A stretch of 64,000 nt of DNA, taken from CAYSYM01 sp964435115 (GTDB taxonomy: Bacteria > Chloroflexota > UBA6077 > CF-72). This document shows, one piece after another, positions 28,141 to 36,048 of this stretch. Location: assembly GCA_964435115.1 (NCBI GenBank), contig CAYSYM010000012.1, forward strand, positions 1 through 64,000, written 5' to 3'. The translations under genes were made by a program, and so were the position numbers. Positions within the stretch are counted from its first letter, which is position 1. Each line of letters opens with the position of its first letter. The notes under the pieces are model-generated. The model saw only the letters and a program-made list of their open reading frames with translations, did not search any database and was not told the DNA's origin.

Positions 28141-28497
28141 CATCTTTGCACCGCTCGGGACTACCACTGGGGACAGGGCTCACCCGCCCGACGGGCGCGC
28201 GACGACCATCCCGATCCGCGGGGATGCAGAGATTGGCGGCTGGCTCCTCCACGAGATCCTGAGGCAGCTCGGCATCAGCGAGGAGGAGTGCCTGCGGTTG
28301 CGGTAGGCGCGACCTCCGGCCGCCGAGCGGCGCGGCACCAGCCACGGGCTCAGCCCGCCGCACCGGCGGCCGAGGCACCGCCCACCTCGCTCGCACCTGA
28401 GCGGGGCGTACGAGCCGCACCCGGAAGCGCAGCCCGGTGTTCCCCCACCTCGCCTCCCCGCCAGGAGATCATCTCACGCGTACGCCCCCGCGACCAG
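28141..28497. other. Degraded intergenic sequence
   Basis: About 360 bases. A short frame ending at 28306 (IGGWLLHEILRQLGISEEE) looks like the C-terminus of some coding sequence but cannot be assigned. The rest shows nothing recognisable. Confidence 0.4.
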
Positions 28498-28998
28498 TCA
28501 GGCCAGGAGCTGCCCCCACGTCCTGACGCGCTCCATGGCGACCGCAATCACGGGCCGGCCTTCGAGCTCCATGGCGCGGTACTGCGGGTACTTCTCGCGG
28601 AGCGATGCGACGGCCTCGGCGTGCTCGGGGCCCGATGCGAGCAGCCGAGCTCGTCCACGGACCAGGACGTATCCGAGCTGTGACCAGTCCTCGGCGTAGC
28701 GATCGACGACCACGGCCGCGCGAGGGTTCTCCGCCAGGTTGCGCAAGCGCTTCAGCCGCCAGGGGTTGCCCACCTTCGGCTTGCGATCGACCACGGAGTA
28801 GAGCGTCTGGCCCACCACCGCGAAGCACACAGGCACGACATGGGGGGCTCCGCTGGCGTCCGCGGTGGCGAGGTGGCCGACGCGCTGCGCGGCCAGGAAC
28901 GTTCGGGCGTCGCTCGGCAGGGTGCGACCGGTGGGTCCAGGCCGCCGAGCGTGCTCTTCACCTCCGCCTCGCCGCCCCGCTCGATCAGCTCCGTGCAC
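28498..28998 (-). CDS. PPOX-class F420-dependent oxidoreductase-like protein
   Basis: About 166 residues. The split-barrel flavin/F420 fold is shown by FLAAQRVGHLATADASGAPHVVPVCFAVVGQTLYSVVD (core GHLATADASGAPHVVPV), KRLRNLAENPRAAVVVD and YVLVRGRARLL. This fits the TIGR03668-type PPOX proteins, which reduce or bind small substrates with F420 or FMN. The start is uncertain: GTG at 28998 is used, but the folded domain begins about 35 residues later and no ATG is nearby. Confidence 0.75.
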   Translation of the reverse strand: MHGADRAGRRGGGEEHARRPGPTGRTLPSDARTFLAAQRVGHLATADASGAPHVVPVCFAVVGQTLYSVVDRKPKVGNPWRLKRLRNLAENPRAAVVVDRYAEDWSQLGYVLVRGRARLLASGPEHAEAVASLREKYPQYRAMELEGRPVIAVAMERVRTWGQLLA

Positions 28999-29224
28999 GG
29001 TGCACCGCCGCCAGGCGAGAGCATACCCGGCCGGGCGCCCAGGGGCGCCCGAGCGCCCTGGCGGTAGCCCGGGCCCGGCCTGTGGTGGCGGCTGTCCCAA
29101 CACGTGGCCCGATCCGCCTCATCGTCTCGCGGCGGCAGGCAGCGAAGCGGCGACCCGGCGGGACCGGCGCTTCGCCGCGGCCGCGCCCGCTACTGGGGCG
29201 GCCGGACGTGGCAGACTGAGGTAC

Positions 29225-29641
29225 ATGAGCGAGGCCGAACGGCCGGGCGGCGCGCCCCTAGTCGTCCTGTTCGACGGGACGTGAGGGTTTTGAACACGGG
29301 CCGTGCGCTGGCTCAGAGCGCGCGACCGAGCCGGCCGTGTGCTGGCGATCCCCAACCAGACACCCGGCGTGCCGCAGCGGTATGGCCTCAGCCGCGCCGA
29401 CGTCGACCGCGCGGTGTGGTCGATCGACGGCCATGGCCGCAAGCTCGCCGGCGCGGCCGCGGCCAACCGCGCGCTGGAAGCGCTGGGCGGAGGCTGGGTG
29501 GTCCTCGCCCGCCTGTACCGCTTGCCGCCGCTCGGCTGGCTGGAGGATCGGGTCTACGACTGGGTGGCCCGGCACCGGAGTTGGCTCTCGCGCTGGTGGG
29601 GCGCTACGCCCGAGTTGGACCGACCGGTTGGGGAGGGGTGA
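29225..29641 (+). CDS. DCC-family (DUF393) redox protein with two in-frame TGA codons: candidate UxxU selenoprotein
   Basis: The frame from ATG 29225 reads through TGA at 29282-29284 and 29291-29293 and ends at 29641, giving 138 residues. Sequence before the first TGA (APLVVLFDGT) and after the second (TRAVRWLRARDRAGRV to WVARHRSWLSRWWG) is a full DCC/DUF393 domain. The family motif is DGxCxxC; both TGA codons fall exactly on the two redox cysteines. No other stop interrupts the frame. A hairpin fitting a bacterial SECIS follows. The simplest reading is selenocysteine at both sites, giving a diselenide/thiol-disulfide-type oxidoreductase. A pseudogene is the alternative. Selenocysteine machinery must be sought elsewhere in the genome. 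Confidence 0.8.
29294..29340 (+). promoter_or_regulatory. Candidate bacterial SECIS element
   Basis: ACAC (29294-29297) pairs with GTGT (29337-29340), GGCC (29299-29302) with GGCC (29333-29336), and GGCTC (29310-29314) with GAGCC (29328-29332). The 13-base loop starts AG. The loop begins 21 bases after the second TGA and 30 after the first, inside the range I recall for bacterial SECIS elements, with a G among the first two loop bases. Folding was done by eye. Confidence 0.5.
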
Positions 29642-29697
29642 TGCCTGGCGGCTTGGGCGCGGGCTCATGCTACCCGCGTGAGGGTCCCCCGGCTTGA

Positions 29698-29720
29698 GCC
29701 GCAGGCCCCGGCCCTGCGGC
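29698..29720 (+). terminator. Hairpin downstream of the DCC-family gene
   Basis: GCCGCAGG (29698-29705) pairs with CCTGCGGC (29713-29720), loop of seven bases, 57 bases past the stop. No T-tract. Confidence 0.4.
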
Positions 29721-29841
29721 CCGGCCCCGGAGTCGGGCAGGGTGGCAGTGAGATGAGCGGCGTGGCTGACGCAGCGCCCCTGGTCGGCCGTCGGCTCGAT
29801 TCGGGCACGGGCGGCACTGAGACAAGACGGGAGGCGGCGCT

Positions 29842-30378
29842 CTACCCGGCCGGTGGATCCGTGCGCTCGCCTTCCCACGTCACCAGGCCGCGCTCGGTCA
29901 GTGCCCAGTGCGCCCAGCCGTTCGTGAACGTCGGCGTGCCCGTGCGTTTGCGGTAGACGGCGAGCCCGGTCGTCGTCTCCTGGACGGTATCGCCGTTCTC
30001 CGCGTTGACGTGCTCGCATTCCAGCGGCGTCCCCATCGTGTCGCCGAGGCGCTGCTTGAGAGCGGCGAACGGGGACGCGAGCTGTGGGGTCTGCCCCGGC
30101 TGGCAGTACGCGGGCGCCTGGGCGGTGGCCTCGATGACGCGCGCACCGCTCGGGATCGCCGCGGTGCGCGGCACGCCCACGGCGACCGCCGGTGGGCGGC
30201 CCACACGACTGGAGAACCCCATGAAGCTGGCGACCTGGCTGACGCCAGAGAGGTCTACTCCGATCGTTCTGGCCGCCACCCACGCCGCGGCCACGCCCGC
30301 GACGAGGACGAGGAGCAGCCCCACGAGCTCGGCGCTCCCAGCGGTGGGCCGCGCCGGGCGGCGGTTGAGGTACGCCAT
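29842..30378 (-). CDS. Membrane-anchored extracytoplasmic protein, function unknown
   Basis: 178 residues. A single hydrophobic helix near residues 20-45 anchors the protein. The outer part contains two cysteines (PAYCQPG and LECEHVN) and the block GLAVYRKRTGTPTFTNGWAHWALTERGLVTWEG, a pattern I associate with secreted proteins of unknown function in Chloroflexota and Actinobacteria. AGGAGG lies six bases before the ATG at 30378, which settles the start against longer frames. Confidence 0.72.
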   Translation of the reverse strand: MAYLNRRPARPTAGSAELVGLLLVLVAGVAAAWVAARTIGVDLSGVSQVASFMGFSSRVGRPPAVAVGVPRTAAIPSGARVIEATAQAPAYCQPGQTPQLASPFAALKQRLGDTMGTPLECEHVNAENGDTVQETTTGLAVYRKRTGTPTFTNGWAHWALTERGLVTWEGERTDPPAG

Positions 30379-30636
30379 CGTGCGCCTCCTGGCGAAGAGT
30401 GCCGACCCGAGCTCCTCGGTCGCGACGCACGGTCTCTTCTTGCAGGAACCAGGCCAGGCGCGGGCAGGGCCTCGGACAGGTGCTAAACCAAGGTCAAGGT
30501 GAGAACTGCACGCGCGCACGGAGCGACGCTGCGGGTTTCACCTTGGAGTCGGTAGAGCGCCCCGCCGTGACGCACCAGCCAGCCGCCCCGGGTACCCTCT
30601 GGGCCGAATGGACGACGCGTGGCGAGGGAGGCGGTG

Positions 30637-32343
30637 GTGACCGTTGGCGAGGGGCTGCTCGCCAACCTCGCCTTGGCCCTCGTCGCCGCCCTGGCTGGCG
30701 CAGTGGCGGCCCTGCGGCTGCGGCAGTCGGCCACGCTCGGCTTCATCCTGGCCGGCGTGGCCATCGGCCCGTTCACGCCCGGCTTTGTGGCCGACCTCGC
30801 CGCCGTGGAAGCGCTGGCGGACCTAGGGGTCGTCTTTCTGCTGTTCACGATTGGCGCCCAGCTCTCGCTGCGCGAGCTGCTGCGCGCCGGCCGGGTGGCG
30901 ATCGTCGGCGGGAGCCTGCAGGTCGTGGCGGTGGTGGGGCTCGGCGCGGCGGTTGGCCTGGCGCTGGGCTGGCAGCTCGTGGAAGCACTGTTCTTTGGCG
31001 CGGTCGTCTCCAACTCTTCGAGCACCGTGCTCGGCAAGGTCCTCGGGGAGCGGGGCGAGGCCGACACCGAGCATGGCCGCATCGCGCTGGCCTGGTCGAC
31101 GGTGCAGGACCTCAGCACCGTCGTGCTCGTGGTGCTGCTCTCGGCGCTCGCGGGCGGGCAGGAGACGCTCATGGCGGACGTGGCCGTGGCGGTGGGCAAG
31201 GCAGTGCTGTTCCTGGTGCTCCTCATCCCGGTCGGGCTGCGGGTCTTCCCGGCGCTGTTCGAGTGGATCGCCTCCTTCCGCAGCCGCGAGGTGTTCGTGC
31301 TGGCGGTCGCCGCCGTCGCGCTGGGCACCGCCTTCGGCGCCACCCTCTTCGGCGTCTCGCTGGCGCTGGGCGCCTTCGTGGCCGGCCTGGTCGCCGGCGA
31401 CTCCGACCTCTCGCACCATGTGCTGGGGGAGATCGTGCCGCTGCGCGACGTCCTGGCGGGGCTCTTCTTCGTCTCCGTGGGCATGCTCGTCGATCCCCCA
31501 TTCGTCGCCGCCAACCTGCCCCTGGTCCTCCTGGCGCTCGGGCTGATCGTGCTGGCCAAGGGCGGGCTGGTCTCGGCCATCGCCCTGAGCTTTGGTGTCG
31601 CGCCGCGCACGGCGCTCCTCACCGGCCTCGCGCTAGCGCAGAGCGCCGAGTTCTCCTTCCTGCTGGCCCGGACGGGGCGCGAGGTCGGGGCGGTGACGCC
31701 CGGCGTTTACAGCCTGATGCTGGCCGGGGCCGCGGCCAGCATCGCGGTGGCTCCCTCGCTGCACGCGTTCGCCGCGCCGGCCGTCCGCTGGATCGAGCCG
31801 TGGCTGCCACGACGTGGCGACGCCACACAGCCTCGACCCGAGGGACTACCGGGCGCGCGCCGCCACGCGATTATCTGCGGGTACGGCGCCGTGGGCCAGA
31901 TGGTCGGCGCGGCGCTGGCACGGCGCGGCCTGACGTACGTCGTCGTTGACCAGGACCCCCGCGTCGTACGCCGCCTGCGCGAGCGTGGCGTTCCCGCGCT
32001 GCTGGGGCGCGCCGAGAGCCCCGTGCTGCTGGAGGGCGCCGGCCTGGCGCGCGCGGCCGTGCTGGTCGTCGCGTTCTCCGATCCGCTGGCGGCACGAGAG
32101 GTAGTGCGCGTAGCACGACAGCAGGCGCCGAGGCTCGACGTGGTCGCTCGGACGCAGCGTCTGGAGGAGTTGCCGCGGCTCCGAGCGCTCGGAGCGGCCG
32201 AGGCGGTGGCAGGCGAGGTGGAAGTGGGTCTGGAGCTGACGCGGCACACCCTGCACCGGCTCGGTGTGAGCGCCGCCGAGGCGCAGGGCATCGTGCACGG
32301 CCTGCGCCAGCGCGCGGGCGCTGCCCCCGATGCCCTCCCCTGA
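30637..32343 (+). CDS. CPA2-type cation/proton antiporter with TrkA-N domain (KefB-like)
   Basis: About 568 residues. The first 390 hold 11-12 membrane helices of the Na+/H+ exchanger type (LGFILAGVAIGPFTPG, SNSSSTVLGKVLGERGEADTEHGRIALAWSTVQDLS by its core SNSSSTVLGKVL). Residues 410-530 form a TrkA-N Rossmann domain (HAIICGYGAVGQMVGAALARRG) that binds NAD(H). This is the architecture of KefB/KefC and RosB. It should exchange K+ or Na+ for protons. GTG at 30637 has GGGAGG upstream; GTG at 30619 is also in frame. Confidence 0.92.
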   Translation: MTVGEGLLANLALALVAALAGAVAALRLRQSATLGFILAGVAIGPFTPGFVADLAAVEALADLGVVFLLFTIGAQLSLRELLRAGRVAIVGGSLQVVAVVGLGAAVGLALGWQLVEALFFGAVVSNSSSTVLGKVLGERGEADTEHGRIALAWSTVQDLSTVVLVVLLSALAGGQETLMADVAVAVGKAVLFLVLLIPVGLRVFPALFEWIASFRSREVFVLAVAAVALGTAFGATLFGVSLALGAFVAGLVAGDSDLSHHVLGEIVPLRDVLAGLFFVSVGMLVDPPFVAANLPLVLLALGLIVLAKGGLVSAIALSFGVAPRTALLTGLALAQSAEFSFLLARTGREVGAVTPGVYSLMLAGAAASIAVAPSLHAFAAPAVRWIEPWLPRRGDATQPRPEGLPGARRHAIICGYGAVGQMVGAALARRGLTYVVVDQDPRVVRRLRERGVPALLGRAESPVLLEGAGLARAAVLVVAFSDPLAAREVVRVARQQAPRLDVVARTQRLEELPRLRALGAAEAVAGEVEVGLELTRHTLHRLGVSAAEAQGIVHGLRQRAGAAPDALP

Positions 32344-32601
32344 CGGGCCTGAGACCCGGGGACCGCTCGGGCTGGGGGACAGAGCCGCGCGCCACACTCC
32401 GCCTGTCTGACCCGGGCAGGCCGGCGCCCGGAGCGTCCTCTGGCTGGCTGGAGCGGCCCGCGCGAGGGGTGGCACGCTCAGTCGACCATGGCTTCAGGCG
32501 AAGGTGACGTGCGGCGGCGGGTCGCCACGCTGTGCCCGGCCGCGTGGGCGCGGGCCCGGCAACGGCCGGGAACCGGCTGCCCGCGTGTGGTGTACAAGAG
32601 G

Positions 32602-33210
32602 ATGACGAGCACTCCTGTGGAGGGCCGGCCACTGGAGGACCTTGAGAGCACGCTGGTCGAACGGGCACGACAGGGTGACGCGGACGCCTATGGAGCCCTC
32701 GTGGGGCGGTACCAGGACCTTGCCTTCCGCACCGCCTACCTCGTGGTCCACGATGCGGCCGAGGCGGAGGACGCGGCTCAAGAGGCGTTCATACGCGCCT
32801 ACGCCGGCCTGGCGCGCTTCAGGGCCGGCGCCCCTTTCCGCCCGTGGCTCCTGCGGATCGCGGCCAACGTGGCCCGCAATCGGCGGCGGGCGAGCAGCCG
32901 GCGTGGGAGCCTCGTGCTGCGCGCGGCGGAGGCGCGCGCCTCGGGAGAGGCGGCCCCCTCTCCCGAGGCGGTCGCGCTCGCCGCGGAGCAGCGCCGGCTG
33001 CTTCTGGCGGCGCTGAACGGGTTGCGCGAGGACGACCGCCTGGCGATTGCCGCCCGCTACTTCCTGGACCTCTCCGAGGCGGAGATGGCCGTGGCGCTCG
33101 GCTGCGCCCGGGGAACGGTGAAGTCGCGCCTGGCGCGAGCGCTTGGGCGGCTGCGAGCCGAGCTAGCGCGCACGGCCGCCGGCGAGGAGGAGGCAGCCAC
33201 GCATGGCTGA
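32602..33210 (+). CDS. ECF-type RNA polymerase sigma factor
   Basis: About 202 residues. Region 2 is visible in YGALVGRYQDLAFRTAYLVV and DAAQEAFIRAYAGLARFR, and region 4 in LREDDRLAIAARYFLDLSEAEMAVALGCARGTVKSRLARALGRLR (core EMAVALGCARGTVKSRL). It redirects RNA polymerase to stress or envelope genes. It overlaps the next gene, its likely anti-sigma factor, by eight bases. A longer frame from 32488 is possible but the extra residues look non-coding. Confidence 0.92.
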   Translation: MTSTPVEGRPLEDLESTLVERARQGDADAYGALVGRYQDLAFRTAYLVVHDAAEAEDAAQEAFIRAYAGLARFRAGAPFRPWLLRIAANVARNRRRASSRRGSLVLRAAEARASGEAAPSPEAVALAAEQRRLLLAALNGLREDDRLAIAARYFLDLSEAEMAVALGCARGTVKSRLARALGRLRAELARTAAGEEEAATHG

Positions 33211-34072
33211 GCGGCTCGGCCGCCTCGGGGAGGCGGAGCTGGAGCGGGCGCTGCGCGACCTGGGCCAGCACCTCGCCTACCCACCCACCCCGAACCTGGT
33301 GCTGCCTGTACGGCAGCGACTGGCCCAGCGTCCGGCGCGCCGGCTGCCCTGGAGCGGCTGGTGGCCAGTCGGGCGGCGGTTCGCCGTGGCGCTGGCGGCG
33401 CTGCTCGCCCTGGCGAGCGCCGCGCTCCTGGCGTTCGAGCCGGGCGCGCGAACGGCGGTGGCCGAGCGGCTCGGCTTGCGCGGCGTGTGGATCGAGCGGC
33501 TGCCGTTGGTCCCCGCGCCCACGCCGACGGCCACGGCCGCGCCCACGCCGCTCCCCACACCCACCTCGATCCCGCTCGGCGCCCGGCTCGAGCTGGGGGA
33601 GGTGCTGCCGCTGCAGGAGGCCCGGGCTCGCGTGCCGTACCCGGTGGTGGTGCCGAGCCTTCCGGAGCTAGGCGCGCCGGACGAGGTGTACCTGAGCCCC
33701 GTCCCGGCCGGCGGCCAGGTGGCGCTGGTCTACCGGGCGCGGCCGGGCCTGCCACCCGCCTCGGAAACGGGCGTGGGGCTGCTGCTCACCCAGTTCGTGG
33801 CGCGGCCAGGGACGCTCAACAGTGGTGTGTTGGGCAAGGGCGCCGGCCCCGACACCCGGATCGAAGAGACGGTGGTGAACGGCGGCCGGGGTGTCTGGCT
33901 GGAGGGCCAGCCACACCTCCTGTTTCTGTCGGATGCTCGCGGCCAGCTCCGCCAGGAGCCGGTGCGGCTGGCTGGCAACGTGCTGCTGTGGGAACAGGGC
34001 GAGCTGACGCTGCGGCTCGAGGCTGCGATCTCGAAGGCCGAGGCGCTCCGCATCGCCACCTCCGTGCGGTAG
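33203..34072 (+). CDS. Membrane-anchored anti-sigma factor, DUF4367-like
   Basis: 289 residues. A cytoplasmic N-terminus of about 50 residues is followed by one membrane helix (FAVALAALLALASAALLAF). A Pro/Thr-rich linker (residues 100-125) then leads to an outer domain with VALVYRARPGLP, GVGLLLTQFV, ETVVNGGRGVWLEGQPH and LLWEQGELTLRLE, which resembles DUF4367. Its overlap with the sigma gene indicates it is the cognate regulator: it would hold the sigma factor until an extracellular signal arrives. The zinc-binding HxxxCxxC motif of ZAS anti-sigma factors is absent. Confidence 0.85.
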   Translation: MAERLGRLGEAELERALRDLGQHLAYPPTPNLVLPVRQRLAQRPARRLPWSGWWPVGRRFAVALAALLALASAALLAFEPGARTAVAERLGLRGVWIERLPLVPAPTPTATAAPTPLPTPTSIPLGARLELGEVLPLQEARARVPYPVVVPSLPELGAPDEVYLSPVPAGGQVALVYRARPGLPPASETGVGLLLTQFVARPGTLNSGVLGKGAGPDTRIEETVVNGGRGVWLEGQPHLLFLSDARGQLRQEPVRLAGNVLLWEQGELTLRLEAAISKAEALRIATSVR

Positions 34073-34265
34073 ACCGGGGGCACGCGCCCGCTGGTGCACC
34101 TGCGCCCAGGGGGCGCGCGGGCGGACACCCAGGGCCCACCGAACGTCCACCTCGGGCGTCCGCGGACACGTGGCCAGGGTTGGGGGCCGCGGCGAGCGAC
34201 GCGGCCGACGGCAGGTGATGACTGACCTGGAAGGCGCTGTCGGGCGACAGCGGAAGTACAGGGGC
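34073..34265. other. Spacer before the integrated element
   Basis: About 190 bases with no gene. It ends at the left att core. Confidence 0.5.
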
Positions 34266-34284
34266 TGGTGCCGAAGCGGGGACT
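34266..34284 (+). repeat. Distal att core (copy of the tRNA-Leu 3' end)
   Basis: TGGTGCCGAAGCGGGGACT matches 37251-37269 over all 19 bases. Bases on each side differ. Confidence 0.85.
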
Positions 34285-34376
34285 ACACGGAGTGGGATGC
34301 CTGGGCGTCCCCGGCCGCGCGTTTCAATCTGGGAAACCAGAACGTATGTTCGCCGGCGTGCCTGCGTGAGCCCCGG

Positions 34377-34399
34377 CGTTGGCCCCTCCGTTGGTCCCA
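34377..34399 (+). repeat. Paired arm-type repeats, distal end
   Basis: CGTTGGCCCCT and CGTTGGTCCCA lie 12 bases apart, about 93 bases inside the distal att core. They match the pair at 37164-37186 in sequence, spacing and direction. Confidence 0.6.
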
Positions 34400-34557
34400 G
34401 CCAGGCGCTACTTTCGCCGGGCAGGAGCGGGTGGGACGTGCTCCACCACCCTCCGACACGTACGACATACGACCTACGCTTGGGCCGGTGAGATGGCCGT
34501 CGCCGGCGCACGGGGCATCCGGCCACGCTACCGGGGTACGGTAGAGCCCCAGCAGCC

Positions 34558-34794
34558 ATGCCCACGGTCCTGAGGGTGCGCGGCTATCGCCTCGGCTTCT
34601 TCTCGAATGAAGGAACGGAGCCGCCGCACGTCCACGTGCACCGGGCTGAGTATGAGGCCAAGTACTGGCTCTCGCCCGTGGAGCTGGCCCGGAACCGCGG
34701 CTTCAGCGGTCCGGAGCTGACGGAGATCGCCGCGATTGTCCAGGAGCATCGCGCTACACTCCTGGGCGCCTGGCATGACTACTTCGACGCCTAG
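34558..34794 (+). CDS. DUF4160 protein
   Basis: 78 residues. GYRLGFFSNEGTEPPHVHVHRAEYEAKYWL (core EPPHVHVHRAEYEAKYWL) and LTEIAAIVQEHRATLLGAWHDYF are the DUF4160 signature. It overlaps the following DUF2442 gene by 20 bases. The two families very often occur together and are suspected to form a toxin-antitoxin-like pair, although no activity is proven. It is cargo of the tRNA-Leu element. Confidence 0.87.
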   Translation: MPTVLRVRGYRLGFFSNEGTEPPHVHVHRAEYEAKYWLSPVELARNRGFSGPELTEIAAIVQEHRATLLGAWHDYFDA

Positions 34795-35038
34795 ACGCGC
34801 CCGGGTACCCGCCTTCGATCCGCGGGCCGTGCAGGTGTGGTGCGACCCGGACCGGCTACACGTGCTGCTGGCGGACGGGCGGGAGATCGCCGTGCCGCTG
34901 GCGTGGTTCCCCCGACTGGCCGAGGCGCGGCCAGACCAGCGGGCCCGGTGGGAGCCGCTCGGCGGCGGCCACGGCATGCATTGGGAAGAACTGGACGAGG
35001 ACATCTCCGTCGAGGGGCTGCTGGGCCTGCCCGACTGA
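34775..35038 (+). CDS. DUF2442 protein
   Basis: 87 residues. VWCDPDRLHVLLADGREIAVPLAWFPRL and GMHWEELDEDISVEGLLG (shown by cores LADGREIAVPLAWFPRL and WEELDEDISVEGLL) are typical of DUF2442, a partner of DUF4160. The ATG at 34775 lies inside the DUF4160 gene, giving coupled translation. The protein is acidic at its end, as many antitoxins are. Function is not established. Confidence 0.87.
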   Translation: MTTSTPRRARVPAFDPRAVQVWCDPDRLHVLLADGREIAVPLAWFPRLAEARPDQRARWEPLGGGHGMHWEELDEDISVEGLLGLPD

Positions 35039-35204
35039 GCGCCGGCCACCATCGGAGGGCCGGCGCCTCGCTCCGTCTGCACGCAGCGTGCGACGAAAGC
35101 GAGGGAAGCGACGAAAGGCCGCTGCGTCAGTCCCGGCGTCTCAGCTGCGCGCGCCGGCGCAGGGATGCCGGCGGCAGCCGGCGCGTCCACTCGAGGCCCT
35201 CCCG

Positions 35205-35271
35205 AATCCGTGGGCGCGAGTTCGATTCGTTCACCCAGAAGGTGACACTTTCAATCTGGAATCCACGGATT
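35205..35271 (+). repeat. 67-bp dispersed palindromic repeat, copy 3
   Basis: It has the same length and ends as copies 1 and 2. The left arm has diverged most, but the terminal 8 bp and the inner TTCACC/GGTGA hairpin are kept. It lies inside the tRNA-Leu element, upstream of the PH/SHOCT gene. Confidence 0.82.
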
Positions 35272-35345
35272 GGGGGCCCTACTGCGCTGTTGACGTGGTG
35301 GGCGCGGCCGGTGTTCACTCGCCCGTGCCGAGTTGGGGGTTCCAC

Positions 35346-35945
35346 ATGGCAACTGAGAGCATCGCGATCCGCCACACCGACCCGAGCCAGGAGATGGAGG
35401 CCCTGCAACGGGTGGCTGGCGACGTGGCGAAGATTCTCACCGCCGGTGAGGAGATTCTGTACGTCGCGCTTCAGAACCGGTCCAGCCTGTCCATGAAGAA
35501 GGACAGCGTCGTAGCCACGTCCAACCGCGTGATCCTCTACCGCCCGGGCATCCTCGGGCGTGTCAACTTCGAAGACTTCCCCTGGCAGGACGTGGCCAAC
35601 GCCAAGATCAACCAGGGCTTCCTGGCCACGGACTTCACGGTGGAGACGACAGACGGCCGCAAGGCCCAGCTCGGCGGGCTCGACAAGGAGCAGGCGAAGC
35701 GGCTGTACGGCATCTGCCAGCAGCTTGAGCAGGAGTGGCGCGAGAAGCGGCGCGTCCGCCAGATGGAGGAAGATCGCGCCAAGGCCGGCGGCGTGTTCGT
35801 GACCGGCCCGGCGCCGGCGGCGGCTGCCGCCCCGGCGGAAGACCCCGTGGAGAAGTTGGCCAAGGCCAAGAAGATGCTGGACGCCGGGCTCATCTCCGAA
35901 GCCGAGTACGAAACCCTGAAGGCCAAGGTGCTGTCGAGCATGTAG
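35346..35945 (+). CDS. Bacterial PH-domain protein with C-terminal SHOCT motif
   Basis: 199 residues. Residues 30-125 resemble a bacterial PH domain of the YokE/bPH type (GEEILYVALQNRSSL, VVATSNRVILYRPG, FPWQDVANAKINQGFLATDF). An Ala/Pro linker leads to a C-terminal SHOCT helix pair (DPVEKLAKAKKMLDAGLISEAEYETLK, core KKMLDAGLISEAEYETLK). Such proteins occur in mobile elements and may bind proteins or lipids. A perfect terminator follows. The function in the element is unknown. Confidence 0.78.
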   Translation: MATESIAIRHTDPSQEMEALQRVAGDVAKILTAGEEILYVALQNRSSLSMKKDSVVATSNRVILYRPGILGRVNFEDFPWQDVANAKINQGFLATDFTVETTDGRKAQLGGLDKEQAKRLYGICQQLEQEWREKRRVRQMEEDRAKAGGVFVTGPAPAAAAAPAEDPVEKLAKAKKMLDAGLISEAEYETLKAKVLSSM

Positions 35946-35978
35946 ATCGCCGGCATCCGCCGGCTCGCACGCATGGCA

Positions 35979-36004
35979 GAGGCCCCGGACCATTCCGGGG
36001 CCTC
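35979..36004 (+). terminator. Terminator hairpin after the PH/SHOCT gene
   Basis: GAGGCCCCGG (35979-35988) and CCGGGGCCTC (35995-36004) form a perfect 10-bp stem with a six-base loop. The T-tract is weak. Its position between convergent genes suggests it works in both directions. Confidence 0.7.
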
Positions 36005-36048
36005 ATCGTGTCTCATGGACGCTGCCGGCGGCGCCGGCGTGCATGGTG

